This document shows positions 1 to 8,507 of a DNA stretch of 64,000 bases, one piece after another. Both the position numbers and the translations under genes were made by a program. Origin of the DNA: Enterococcus ureilyticus. GTDB lineage: Bacteria > Bacillota > Bacilli > Lactobacillales > Enterococcaceae. A model generated the notes under the pieces. The model was not told where the DNA came from. It searched no databases and worked only from the letters and a program-made list of their open reading frames with translations. Where the stretch lies: assembly GCF_001730315.1 (NCBI RefSeq), contig NZ_MIKC01000023.1, positions 1 to 64,000 on the forward strand, in the 5' to 3' direction. Position 1 is the first letter of the stretch, and every line of letters starts with the position of its first letter.

Positions 1-391
1 TCTCAGTCCTTTTCTTGATGGTTTTAATGGAGAAATCATTGCCTATCAATTTCAGCAAAAACCAACGTTGGATTGCGTATTGATTCCTTTAAAAACAGCC
101 ATTAAAGAAAGTAAAAAGACCAACTTTCGAACAACAATCCATTCCGATCAAGGGTGGCATTACCAAAATAAACAGTATGTTAGACAATTGAAGCAAGCAA
201 AGTTATACCAGAGTATGTCACGAAAAGGAAATTGTCTGGACAATGCATTAATGGAAAATTTCTTTGGTCTAATGAAACAAGAAATGTATTATGGCCGTAG
301 TTTTTCTAGCTTTGAGGAATTAAAACGAGTAGTTACAAATTATATTGATTATTACAATCATCATCGGATAAAAGCAAAATTGACAGGTTAA
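1..391 (+). mobile_element. IS3-family (IS150-like) transposase, C-terminal part, cut by window edge
   Basis: The reading frame is open from base 2 to the stop at 389-391 and matches the integrase core of IS3-family OrfB transposases. It shows HSDQGWHYQ (second catalytic Asp) and, exactly 35 residues later, the Glu of NALMENFFG, so the D35E half of the DDE triad is intact. The ending NHHRIKAKLTG is normal for the family, but the stop comes roughly ten residues early, so the C-terminus may be damaged. The N-terminal half and the left inverted repeat lie outside the window. No right inverted repeat could be fixed. Confidence 0.85.
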
Positions 392-636
392 TCTACGTAC
401 AACTTTTAGGGCGCACATCATTACAACTCAATCACTTAGAATCCAAATAAACAGTGGACGCAGAAGCAACCACTACGCTTCGCTTCGATCACATCAAATT
501 CTAAGTGCTAAAGCACTAAGATTTGAAGGCTTCGGAAATAAGCTGAAATTGCTGTAAAACACAGCAAGGAATGAGTTGATGTTGCACAGTACCTACGTGG
601 TTCTCGGGGTTAAACACTTCTATCCCATCCTCATTT
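392..636. repeat. Gene-free spacer with a hairpin-type intergenic repeat
   Basis: No gene is visible. The segment holds short inverted repeats (CACTTAGAAT near 433 against ATTCTAAGTG near 500, and AGTGCTAAAGCACT) and the string GCAGAAGCAACCACT near 460. The same string recurs at 19996-20011 inside another hairpin element, so both probably belong to one intergenic repeat family. It sits between an IS remnant and an aldo/keto reductase. Confidence 0.4.
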
Positions 637-1617
637 TTAAACGTGTCCTACTACTTTGTGAGGGATATAAGGTTCTTCTAAATAAAGAACATCATCTGGG
701 CTTAATTTAAAATCTACGGCACCCACCGCTGTTTCAATATGATTCATTTTAGTTGCCCCAATGACGGGTGCAACTACTGGATTTTTTTGTAGTAACCATC
801 CTAAGGCAATATTCACTTTATTTGTCTCATATTTAGCAGCCAATTCAGCAACACGCTCTATAATTATCTGATCTTTAGCAGCTGTTTCATCATATTTAGC
901 TTTTTGTGCATCATCAGTGGTACTTCGTTTGGTTGCTTCTGTAGCACTTCTAATTAATCGCCCTGATGCCATTGGACTATAGGGTGTAAGCGCAATTTTC
1001 TCAGAAAGACAATAGGGAATCATTTCACGTTCTTCTTCACGATAAATCAAATTCAAATGGTTTTGCATAGAGACAAATTTTGCCCAACCATTTTTTTCTG
1101 CTACATGATTTGCTTTTTGAAATTGATAAGCGTACATCGCAGAAGCTCCAATATATCTTGCCTTTCCAGCTTTGATAACATCATTTAATGCTTCCATTGT
1201 TTCTTCAATAGGCGTAAATGGATCCCAACGATGGATGATATACAAATCGACATACTCTGTTTGCAAACGTTTCAAACTCTGATCTATTTGAGACATAATG
1301 GCTTTTCTTGATAATCCTTGACCATTTGGGCCATCAAACATTTTTTGGTGAACTTTTGTTGCTAGCACAATTTCATCTCGATTTGCGTAGTCCTTTAGCG
1401 CTTTACCTAAAATTTCTTCACTTCTACCTAAAGAATAAACATTTGCAGTATCAAAAAAGTTGATGCCCAGTTCTAGCGCTCTTTGAATCAGCGGTCTACT
1501 TTCTTCCTCTTCAAGTACCCATTTATGAATCCAGTTTTTAGGGTCTCCAAAGCTCATTGCACCTAAACAGATTCTTGAAACGTCTAGTCCCGTATTCCCT
1601 AATTTTGCATACTCCAT
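637..1617 (-). CDS. Aldo/keto reductase, YajO-like
   Basis: An NAD(P)H-dependent oxidoreductase of the aldo/keto reductase superfamily with a TIM barrel, probably cytosolic. From the ATG at 1617 (326 aa) the catalytic tetrad is visible: D56 in FFDTANVY, Y61, K88 in LATKV and H129 in IIHRWD. Segments such as HRWD-TPIEET, GKARYIGAS and NLIYREEERE closely follow E. coli YajO. The ATG at 1617 is preferred over 1626 because the GAGAGG ribosome site lies about 9 bases before it but abuts the upstream ATG. It stands alone between a transposase remnant and a gene-poor stretch. The substrate cannot be told from sequence. Confidence 0.9.
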   Translation of the reverse strand: MEYAKLGNTGLDVSRICLGAMSFGDPKNWIHKWVLEEEESRPLIQRALELGINFFDTANVYSLGRSEEILGKALKDYANRDEIVLATKVHQKMFDGPNGQGLSRKAIMSQIDQSLKRLQTEYVDLYIIHRWDPFTPIEETMEALNDVIKAGKARYIGASAMYAYQFQKANHVAEKNGWAKFVSMQNHLNLIYREEEREMIPYCLSEKIALTPYSPMASGRLIRSATEATKRSTTDDAQKAKYDETAAKDQIIIERVAELAAKYETNKVNIALGWLLQKNPVVAPVIGATKMNHIETAVGAVDFKLSPDDVLYLEEPYIPHKVVGHV

Positions 1618-1849
1618 CTTTATCATCCTCTCACTTTTATACTCGTTCTATATTTTATTATACAACTTAAAGTACACTTTAACACAAGGTTTATATGAAC
1701 TTAGTGTTTAAAGAAAGTTAAACTAAAGGATGTGCGAACAACTATGCACTAAAGCAATGCGAACTCGTTTTAACTTTCGTTACGCACCTCTATCCTCTTC
1801 ATAAACTGTTGTCCCGAATTCTAAAGATATTTTTCCAATTTTTTTAAAC

Positions 1850-2105
1850 ACCATTAACTCTAAATTGCCCCACTTAAACTAACTTCCTTTTGAAGGTTAT
1901 TATTTTCCAAAAGATACATTCGTTTCGTCTGGAGCAATAAAGACCTATTCCCCGTTTTTTATAAGCTCCCTTAACTCCTGATGCTGGCTTGTTAACCATC
2001 TTGGTACTCGCTCTTCATAAATTTTTGGTAAATTGAGCTGCTTTCTCTATATACTGCTCAATAGAAGCTGCTCCAACTTATATTCCATGTACCTGAAATG
2101 ATATT
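1850..2105 (-). pseudogene. Possible decayed coding remnant, unrecognised
   Basis: Read on the minus strand this stretch gives protein-like fragments broken by stops and frame changes, for example IYEERVPRWLTSQHQELREL followed by VFIAPDETN. No family was recognised. The rest of 1618-2130 contains no supportable gene. It may be the residue of a gene lost when the neighbouring accessory DNA was rearranged. Confidence 0.25.
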
Positions 2106-2130
2106 CCAAAAAAATCTGCTACACTTTTAA

Positions 2131-2170
2131 AAAGCTGACTTTGAACCTAAAATGTTCAAAATCAGCTTTA
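2131..2170 (-). terminator. Rho-independent terminator of the GntR gene
   Basis: AAAGCTGACTTTGAAC pairs with GTTCAAAATCAGCTTT around a 7-base loop. On the minus strand it is followed by a T-rich tail, 40 bases past the stop of the GntR gene. Confidence 0.85.
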
Positions 2171-2209
2171 TTTACTCATAAAACTAGTAGCTCAGCTGAA
2201 CTTTTTAAA

Positions 2210-2944
2210 TCAGTATGTTTTTTTAAACATAAATAACTCGGCTTTTCGATAATCATAACAAATTTTTGAAAATGCTAATAGCTTTCCTGAACTTAAAAAT
2301 GTGTCATCTCTGACCACCAATGTTGGAGCACCTATAGGTAATTTAAAAAAACTTGCACCAGGCTCAGAAAGTGCCTCACTACTAATGACTTTGTCAATAA
2401 AGCCTATTTTTATGTTTTTATCCTGTTCAAAATAGTTAAAAACTGAATCATACAAATATTCTTCTGGAATTTCTTGAATAATTGACTGTAAAAAGTAAGA
2501 TTTTTCGGCTAAGTATGGCTTATCATCCAGTGTCCTCAAGCGGTTAACCTCAATCAATTGAACATCCGGAGACAATGTACTATTTTTAGGTAAGAAATCT
2601 GCTGCTGTCATATTCACAATCCTACGACTAGCTTCTATAGTCTTGATCGTCCGCCCAGGTCGTGCCATTTCTTCCGTTATTCCAATGTTATTTTGTAAGT
2701 TCAGTACTTTTTCATGGCGTTCTGGACGTATAAAAGAACCAATACCTTGAGCTTGATAAATAACCCCCATATCACCAAGCTGCGCCAAAGCTTGTCGGAG
2801 CGTATAACGCGAAACACCATAATAAGTCATCAATTTTTGTTCACTTGGTAACTTTCTATTTTCATCTGCCAATTTACCCTCTTGTATTTCATCAATCATC
2901 TCTTTGACTAATGATTTAATATCAAATGAATTCTTGCTTTGCAT
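2210..2944 (-). CDS. GntR-family transcriptional regulator (HutC/UTRA subfamily)
   Basis: A DNA-binding regulator of 244 aa. The N-terminal winged helix-turn-helix (about residues 8-75) has the typical GntR pattern: RKLPSEQKLM, VSRYTLRQAL and a wing with GIGSFI. The C-terminal part (about 95-240) fits the UTRA effector domain (LRTLDDKPYLAEKSYF, and ICYDYRKAELF at the end), which in this subfamily binds a sugar or sugar phosphate. AAAGGAG lies 9 bases before the ATG. It is downstream of, and on the same strand as, an orphan PTS EIIC gene, so it probably controls sugar uptake. The perfect palindrome at 5026-5045 is its best candidate operator. The sugar is unknown. Confidence 0.9.
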   Translation of the reverse strand: MQSKNSFDIKSLVKEMIDEIQEGKLADENRKLPSEQKLMTYYGVSRYTLRQALAQLGDMGVIYQAQGIGSFIRPERHEKVLNLQNNIGITEEMARPGRTIKTIEASRRIVNMTAADFLPKNSTLSPDVQLIEVNRLRTLDDKPYLAEKSYFLQSIIQEIPEEYLYDSVFNYFEQDKNIKIGFIDKVISSEALSEPGASFFKLPIGAPTLVVRDDTFLSSGKLLAFSKICYDYRKAELFMFKKTY

Positions 2945-3066
2945 CTTTAGACACTCCTTTTTTATTATGCCTAACGAATAGTAGCTTATTATTTATCTTA
3001 TACCAACTTATTAAAACAATACCTCTTACTTATATTCTTTCAGCAACTTCTTTGTTTACTTCGGTG

Positions 3067-4425
3067 CTATACATTTTCTACAGTAGCGTTTGCTTGTTCA
3101 TCTTGGTACAATTTTCTATCATAAAATTTAATAAATGGAAACCAAATTATAAATGCCACGGCCGCACAGACGATCGCTAATACAAAAGCTCTCCAATCGC
3201 CACCTGAACCAATAAATCCTGACAAGCCAAGTGGTGTTGGCCACGCAACTTGAGCTATAGGTGGATTGACCATACCGAATTTTATTGCAAAATAGGCTAC
3301 TGACATTGAACTCATTGGTGCTAAGAAAAACGGAATCGCTGTATATGGATTGTAGACAACTGGCATCCCAAATAAAATTGGCTCATTAATATTAAACAAT
3401 GATGGTACAACCGCTGCTTTACCTAAAGCACCTAATTGAGCTGATTTTGCAAAAAACGTGATGAAGATAACCATTCCAAGGGTTGCCCCTGAACCGCCAA
3501 TCGTTACAAAACTATTGTTAAATTCACCCGCAAAAGGAAGATTCGCTCCATTTTGATTTTGAACCATATTTGATAAAACAATCGGTGTTAAAAATGACGT
3601 AACGATTGTTGCACCATGAATTCCGACTATCCAAAGTGCATGCATCAAGAAATATATAACCAATAATCCAACCCAGGTATTGGTCAAATTTGTTACAAAA
3701 CCAAATGGAATAGCAATCATTTTAAATATATCTGTTCCAAGAGCAACTAGGATGCCATTAATAATAATAACAGTCAATGCAACCATCACAGTTGGAATAA
3801 GAGCTGTAAAAGAATTTGAAACACCTGTTGGTACAGTTTCAGGCATTTTGATCACCCATTTACGCTTCACACATAAAGCATAAATTTTAACAGCAATGAT
3901 CGACATAATAATTGCAGTAAAAATTCCTGTTGTCCCTAGTCGTGTCACACCACCTGACATTTCCCAACCATCAATAATTTTTTTATCATCAGTCACAACA
4001 TTCACCAATGTAGCAACGCCACCATCAAAAATCAATTCCGGTAAACACATGAAGTAAGCCATCATAGATAACAATGCCCCATTCATAGGATTTAGATTGA
4101 GTTTTTCTTCTTGTGCTTGAATTTTTGTATACTCGTAGCCGAAAACGATACAAAAATAAAGTGCCAAAATCCCCATAGTTGCCATATTAGCAAGCATATA
4201 CAAGCTCTCAACTCGCTCAAACGAAACTTCCCATATTCCTTTTAACACCGGAAAGCTCTGCGGTAAAACAGCAATAATCAGAAACATTGATCCTACGATT
4301 GTAAATGGAATCGAGGCCATCCCAGCAGCCATAACGCCACGAACAATTCTAAACTGTGAGATTTTACCCATAGGTCCCATTAAATAGTTATTCAAAAATT
4401 TAAATAGTTTGTTTTCTGAATCCAT
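3067..4425 (-). CDS. PTS system EIIC component, cellobiose/lactose (CelB) type
   Basis: Integral membrane permease of the phosphoenolpyruvate sugar phosphotransferase system, 452 aa with about ten hydrophobic segments. The family motif FNINEPILFG is present near residue 330, with RIVRGVMAAGMASIPFTIVG at the N-terminus. The ATG at 4425 is chosen because GAAAGGTG lies 7 bases upstream; a longer frame would begin at a GTG inside that site. The preceding membrane gene ends 5 bases before, so the two are probably translationally coupled. No EIIA or EIIB gene is nearby, so it must borrow these from elsewhere. A GntR regulator lies 122 bases downstream. Confidence 0.9.
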   Translation of the reverse strand: MDSENKLFKFLNNYLMGPMGKISQFRIVRGVMAAGMASIPFTIVGSMFLIIAVLPQSFPVLKGIWEVSFERVESLYMLANMATMGILALYFCIVFGYEYTKIQAQEEKLNLNPMNGALLSMMAYFMCLPELIFDGGVATLVNVVTDDKKIIDGWEMSGGVTRLGTTGIFTAIIMSIIAVKIYALCVKRKWVIKMPETVPTGVSNSFTALIPTVMVALTVIIINGILVALGTDIFKMIAIPFGFVTNLTNTWVGLLVIYFLMHALWIVGIHGATIVTSFLTPIVLSNMVQNQNGANLPFAGEFNNSFVTIGGSGATLGMVIFITFFAKSAQLGALGKAAVVPSLFNINEPILFGMPVVYNPYTAIPFFLAPMSSMSVAYFAIKFGMVNPPIAQVAWPTPLGLSGFIGSGGDWRAFVLAIVCAAVAFIIWFPFIKFYDRKLYQDEQANATVENV

Positions 4426-4430
4426 GTTTA

Positions 4431-4928
4431 TCACCTTTCTTTTTTTACATTATTTTCAAAAATTTCCATATGTCTTAAATAAGCATCTTTATTGTGTTCA
4501 ATTTGCCAAGCACGCCATTCGACAACAATACCAACCAGACACCCCACAAAAAGACTTGCAAGTAACAATCCGCGTCCTTCATTATTGATAAAAGGAAAGA
4601 GTAACTGTTGCTGCCCTATTAGGATTATTATAATTCCTAACAAATTACTAAATATCTGTACAGCATATCCAGTTTTAGTAATGAACAAACGATTAGACGG
4701 ATGCCAATATTTAGTGGTCTGTTCAATTATGATCGCGATATCAATTACAATTAGCAACAAGGGTAGAATAATCCAGATACTCAAAGCTGAAAAAAACAAT
4801 ATACTCCAATATAAATTGATAAAGAAAAAAATTGCAGTAATGTAGCGAAATAGTAGAAAGCGATTGAAATGGATACTTTTTGACTTAGATTGTTTAGTTA
4901 ATTCTGTTTCAGCTGATATATTTTTCAT
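4431..4928 (-). CDS. Small integral membrane protein of unknown function, first gene of the PTS unit
   Basis: A 165-aa protein with four predicted membrane segments (about 27-45, 48-66, 85-105 and 118-135) and polar ends. No family was recognised. AAGGAAAGG precedes the ATG by a normal distance. It starts the transcription unit behind the promoter, cre site and palindrome near 5026-5082, and its stop lies 5 bases before the EIIC start, so it is probably made together with the sugar permease. Small membrane proteins often accompany CelB-type EIIC genes; whether it assists transport is inference. Confidence 0.75.
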   Translation of the reverse strand: MKNISAETELTKQSKSKSIHFNRFLLFRYITAIFFFINLYWSILFFSALSIWIILPLLLIVIDIAIIIEQTTKYWHPSNRLFITKTGYAVQIFSNLLGIIIILIGQQQLLFPFINNEGRGLLLASLFVGCLVGIVVEWRAWQIEHNKDAYLRHMEIFENNVKKER

Positions 4929-5025
4929 TTTCCTTTCCTTCCTTTTACGTTTAATGAAGTCCTCACGCCTCCTCTAATAATAAAGCATTTTTGTATCATT
5001 ACTTCTTTTAGAGTTACTAGCAACC

Positions 5026-5045
5026 TTACTTGTTCGAACAAGTAA
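5026..5045 (-). promoter_or_regulatory. Perfect 20-bp palindrome, candidate GntR operator
   Basis: TTACTTGTTCGAACAAGTAA is a perfect inverted repeat about 100 bases upstream of the first gene of the PTS unit, just after the candidate promoter. Its length and two-fold symmetry suit a dimeric GntR/UTRA repressor, and the only such regulator nearby is at 2210-2944. The assignment is inferred from position. Confidence 0.65.
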
Positions 5046-5067
5046 AGAGTAACACATTATCGCAATT

Positions 5068-5082
5068 ATGTAAACGCATTCT
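5068..5082 (-). promoter_or_regulatory. cre site (CcpA) overlapping the -35 of the PTS unit promoter
   Basis: ATGTAAACGCATTCT matches the consensus WTGNAANCGNWNNCW at every defined position. On the minus strand it includes TTTACA, which with TACTCT 17 bases later makes a plausible but weak promoter for the membrane-protein/EIIC unit. Catabolite repression by CcpA is the expected meaning for a sugar PTS. Confidence 0.7.
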
Positions 5083-5212
5083 TTTTTAAAAATTTGGATA
5101 CAGAATGCTATTTTAAAAATAAAAATGACAACTTTAGATGATTAGGATAAATAATACTTTAGTTAGAAATTAAAATTAGTAAGTAATCCTACGTCCTTTC
5201 TTTTTTGAGCAA

Positions 5213-5287
5213 TCAGATACTAACAATCCCGTTGAAATGTTCATTCACTCCCTTCATGATGTAACGATTTTCTTTGTTATCAAACAT
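5213..5287 (-). pseudogene. DUF960-like N-terminal remnant or 24-aa microprotein
   Basis: A good ribosome site (AAGGAGGG) precedes an ATG and 24 codons reading MFDNKENRYIMKGVNEHFNG and four more residues. The start matches DUF960 proteins, which begin MF-x-x-x-x-x-RYITKGV but are about 90-100 aa long. A sibling lies at 7174-7245. Both keep the same upstream box (near 5311-5345 and 7266-7310), so they arose by duplication. They are probably truncated remnants, but the intact translation signals leave small proteins possible. Confidence 0.5.
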
Positions 5288-5345
5288 TTTATTTCCCTCC
5301 TTGAAACACAAAAATAGACCAACCACCATTTAAGATGATTGATCT

Positions 5346-5640
5346 TCGTAGATATAATATATAGTTGTTTTTGATAAAATACAATTAGTCACTTGAGTAA
5401 ATATTTTTGGTTAAGAAAACATGTTGACGTAAAAAACTTCCTCATAATATCATCGAAAAACAGCTAAGTAAATTTTGTAGACCCCTGCGTTCTTCAAAAT
5501 GATTATTAGTTTCTTAGGTAAAATTTTCTTGAATACTCCCTATAATGTATGATGTTTGGTTCAACACATATGCCATACCGTATGACAGAATTTTGGTTAC
5601 TTGAAAAAAACAACTCTTCTATAGAACTTATCTAATGATT
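5346..5640. other. Gene-free AT-rich spacer
   Basis: Nothing coding, and no convincing RNA or terminator, was found between the upstream box of the DUF960-like remnant and the broken lipoprotein gene. Confidence 0.5.
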
Positions 5641-5650
5641 CAAATAGATA

Positions 5651-6048
5651 TTACTTCACATATTTTTCATCATATTTGGAATAATCAGGTTGTTTCTCTC
5701 TGTTCATTGCATAGCGTAAATAAGGTTCTTTAGTATTAGGAATAATCATAATAGCAATGGTATCATCTTTTTTTTCTGGGAAAATAATATGCACTCTCCC
5801 TACTCTCCCTATTTCCATTTCAAAATATTTTTCCCCTCAGTCGTACCTGAAGTGATTTGATTGACTTCTAGCTTCACATCATTTACGGTCATTGTCGTAT
5901 CCGTGATTATCATTTCTGAAATTTCACCAGAGTCATTTTGTACGTGCCAAGTTCCTTTAATGCTCTCAGAATTTTTACATGAAACGAGTAAGAAAAAAGT
6001 GATTACGTTTAATACTATCACGTAAAACATTTGTTTATTATTCATCAT
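5651..6048 (-). pseudogene. Small lipoprotein gene, frameshifted
   Basis: The first part reads as a lipoprotein: MMNNKQMFYVIVLNVITFFL, then LVSC as lipobox, then a lipocalin-like stretch ESIKGTWHVQNDSGEIS. The frame stops at 5809 after ILKWK. One base shift in the GGGGAAAAA run near 5828 restores a frame that continues KYFEMEIGRVGRVHIIFPEK and ends EKYVK at 5651, the normal end of such proteins. It is therefore one gene broken by a single-base change, or a sequencing error in a homopolymer. A 9-base tandem (GGGAGAGTA) lies just after the break. It follows the DUF600 gene by 12 bases. Confidence 0.75.
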
Positions 6049-6060
6049 TTTCTTCCTCTT

Positions 6061-6528
6061 CTACTTTTCTCCCTCTGTTTCTTGTTTTACTTCTTCATAC
6101 CATGACATAAAGATGTCAGAACTATGAAGGCCATCAGTATTAGAATACATAGGATCATACTTGTATTTAGCTTTCAAACTATTTTCATGCACATCATAAT
6201 ACAATTTGAATTGTGTCGGTACTGGTTGTTCATATTTCTTGCAAACTTCTTCTATTTTTTGTAAGTCTTCAGTCCCTATTCGCAGAACAGCCCATTTTCT
6301 ATCGGAAGATATATCATATTCTTTTTCCCCTTCAATTATTGCAGAATTGACTTTATTCATGGTTACAATTCGACCATGGATTTGAAAGAATAAATTAAAG
6401 GAATACCCCCCATTTTCAATAGAACCATATAAGTAAATTTTTTCTGCTCGATCTTCAATAAATTCTTTAGCGATATCAACCATATCTGCTTGCCATTCCA
6501 TAAATTCATCTTCAAATGTTTTTGTCAT
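6061..6528 (-). CDS. DUF600 / YezG-like protein, probable immunity protein
   Basis: A 155-aa cytosolic protein without membrane segments. The pattern of AEKIYLYGSIENGGYSFNLF, a conserved middle, and SSDIFMSWYEEVKQE at the end fits the DUF600/YezG family, whose members neutralise LXG toxins in Bacillus. AGGAG lies 8 bases before the ATG. It sits in the immunity-gene array downstream of LXG toxin operons but has no intact toxin beside it, so it is probably an orphan immunity gene protecting against toxins of other strains. The lipoprotein pseudogene follows closely. Confidence 0.7.
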   Translation of the reverse strand: MTKTFEDEFMEWQADMVDIAKEFIEDRAEKIYLYGSIENGGYSFNLFFQIHGRIVTMNKVNSAIIEGEKEYDISSDRKWAVLRIGTEDLQKIEEVCKKYEQPVPTQFKLYYDVHENSLKAKYKYDPMYSNTDGLHSSDIFMSWYEEVKQETEGEK

Positions 6529-6590
6529 TACATTACTCCTATGCCCAATTTACGTTTTCTTCTTGATAATATTTCCGATATTTTATTATG

Positions 6591-7031
6591 TTAATTATAG
6601 TATTTCTGTTTTAGATGTTCTACCTTCTTGATATCAGTCCCGTACACCATTGTTCTGTAAAACATTCTTCCATCATTGGAATATGGTAGCTCTTCCTGAT
6701 CAAATTTAATGTTCATTTTATTCAGTTCTTTAGCTAATACTTCTGAGGTATTCTTGTTCTCTGTAGCAGAAATACAATGGGTTCTAGCCCAATTACTTTT
6801 CTCTAATTTTGCAGCTAAGTAGCCAACTAGTTCTTTCTCAGTATTAAACTGTTTTTCTGGATATACCTGACCTCTTTCAGAATAAAATAGTTCAAGTTGT
6901 GAACCAACTCTTCTTACTCCATATCCTTCTGGATTTGTATTTTCACTCAGATGAATTCCAAACTGATTAAACCCACCATCATCTAACCATTGAAAAAACT
7001 CTTTTATTGTTACTGGATAATCTGTACTCAA
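6591..7031 (-). CDS. Hypothetical protein in the immunity array
   Basis: A 146-aa soluble protein with no recognised family. It has GYGVRRVGSQLELFYSERG followed by a helix-rich half, and it ends in a Lys/Tyr-rich tail. The TTG at 7031 is the likely start because AAAGGAG lies about 9 bases before it; the in-frame GTG at 7040 touches that site. Size, solubility and position between DUF600 and LXG-associated genes suggest an immunity protein, but this is inference from context. Confidence 0.6.
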   Translation of the reverse strand: MSTDYPVTIKEFFQWLDDGGFNQFGIHLSENTNPEGYGVRRVGSQLELFYSERGQVYPEKQFNTEKELVGYLAAKLEKSNWARTHCISATENKNTSEVLAKELNKMNIKFDQEELPYSNDGRMFYRTMVYGTDIKKVEHLKQKYYN

Positions 7032-7173
7032 CCATACCACACTCCTTTACATCTATAGTAACAAAAAATTGAACGATTTTACCCTTCTAAATTAAATAAA
7101 AAATAGCAACTACCCATAATCTCAAGATAATTGCTGTAATTATTTTATTCAGTTTTGATGCCATATGATTTCA

Positions 7174-7245
7174 TTAATCGATTTCTTTCGGTGCTTGTTC
7201 GTTCACTCCCTTCGTGATGTAACGACTCTTTTTTGTTTTAAACAT
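7174..7245 (-). pseudogene. DUF960-like N-terminal remnant or 23-aa microprotein (second copy)
   Basis: AAAGGAG precedes an ATG and 23 codons, MFKTKKSRYITKGVNEQAPK and three more residues. It shares MF, RYI and KGVNE with the copy at 5213-5287, and the upstream DNA (AAAATAGACCAACCAC and AAGATGATTGATCTTC) is conserved in both. The remainder of 7041-7529 holds no other supportable gene; 7300-7500 resembles 8270-8460, a further duplicated spacer. Confidence 0.5.
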
Positions 7246-7529
7246 TTGCTCACTCCTTTAGATATAAAAATAGACCAACCACTGATTAAGATGATTGATC
7301 TTCATGAATATAATATATAATTATTTTTGAGATGAATTCGCTAGTTTAACCTCATCGTATTAATAAGTAAATCGGCCCTAGAAAGTATCAACTGCTGTTA
7401 TGCTAAGAAGAAAACACGTATCTATAATCCATCTTTATCTAGACTATTTTTAATTTCACAAATCTAGCTCACCAATCGTAAAATTGATAAAATGCTTTAG
7501 TTATCTGAATCGACAGGTTAAATAACTAG

Positions 7530-8048
7530 CTAAGTGTTTTCTACAGATACATATACTTTTCCAGAATAGTTTGATACATTTTCTATTTTTATAGTGTAAT
7601 TCTTATTGTTAGTGACATCAAACGTTTTTTCCCCTTTAAACTCAATTACAAAGTGATTATTGTCGAAACTCACACCATCGTTTTTGTTTATGGGAGCTTT
7701 TTTTTCAACAACCTCACCGTCAACAGTAACAAATTCTGTTTTTTGTTTTGTTACTGTATCATAAAATATATCTGTTGTTAAATCATGCCAGAGTTCTTTA
7801 TCGTATTCTGTACTAAACTTTAACTTAATACCATCTTTATTCTCAATTCTAAGTACGGAATCGTAATCCACTTGCTTTACTTTCGGTTCAACTTTTAGCA
7901 CTATCTCTTGTCCTGGATTGAGTGTTTTATAGCCCAATCCTGCGAATATTTTGGTGTAGTTTATAAAAACTAAAAAACTAAAAAGTAAAGCTACTATCGC
8001 AAATACTATGAGTAAGTATGTATATAGCCTCTTTCTATAGGGGTACAT
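7530..8048 (-). CDS. Membrane-anchored LXG-associated protein (candidate immunity), copy 2
   Basis: A 172-aa protein with a basic start (RKRLYTY), one membrane helix at about 10-32 and an outward C-terminal domain rich in beta strands. It is a clear paralogue of 8508-9026: INYTKIFAGLGYKTLNP and EFKGEKTFDVTNNKNYTIKI are shared. Its ATG overlaps the stop of a truncated LXG tail (TAATG), as in the other copy. The genetic position is that of an immunity gene, but a single-pass surface protein is unusual for this role if the toxin acts in the cytosol. No named family was recognised. Confidence 0.7.
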   Translation of the reverse strand: MYPYRKRLYTYLLIVFAIVALLFSFLVFINYTKIFAGLGYKTLNPGQEIVLKVEPKVKQVDYDSVLRIENKDGIKLKFSTEYDKELWHDLTTDIFYDTVTKQKTEFVTVDGEVVEKKAPINKNDGVSFDNNHFVIEFKGEKTFDVTNNKNYTIKIENVSNYSGKVYVSVENT

Positions 8049-8245
8049 TAATTACTCCCCTTTCGGTTTTTATAGTCTTTTATCCCATCTTCAATGTATT
8101 ATGCATCGTTTGGATTGTCCCCAAAATTACCTTTTTTCATGTTTTCTAACCATTTAGCTATATCTTTATCAGACCAAGCTTGTGCGGCACCTGCACTTAA
8201 TTTCAGTACAGGATCATCAAACCCTTGTCCAATATAGCCACAAGT
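8048..8245 (-). pseudogene. Orphan C-terminal tail of an LXG toxin
   Basis: On the minus strand this encodes the last ~65 codons of the toxin at 9026-10321: GQGF near the start, KLSAGAAQAWSDKDIAKWL, and YIEDGIKDYKN at the end. One Gln codon (CAA in the intact gene) is TAA at 8099-8101. Upstream of about 8245 the similarity stops and no start signal is visible. Displaced tails with their own immunity gene are common in polymorphic toxin loci and act as sources of new toxin ends by recombination. Confidence 0.85.
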
Positions 8246-8507
8246 TCCCGCAATTGATCAGAGACAAACTTCTCTGCATAGATATAATATAAAGTGGTTT
8301 TTGTGTTGGATACACTAATTCACCTTCATCGTATTAATAGGTGAATCTGTCCTAGCAAGTGTCTACTGCTTTTATTAGGGAAGAACAAGCACCTACGCTC
8401 TCTCTATCTAGACCATTTTAACTTCACAAAGATACTCCACCAATTCTAAAACTACTATGCTGTTTGGATCAATTGGGATTATGTTTACTATAAGGTTGAA
8501 TAATGGC

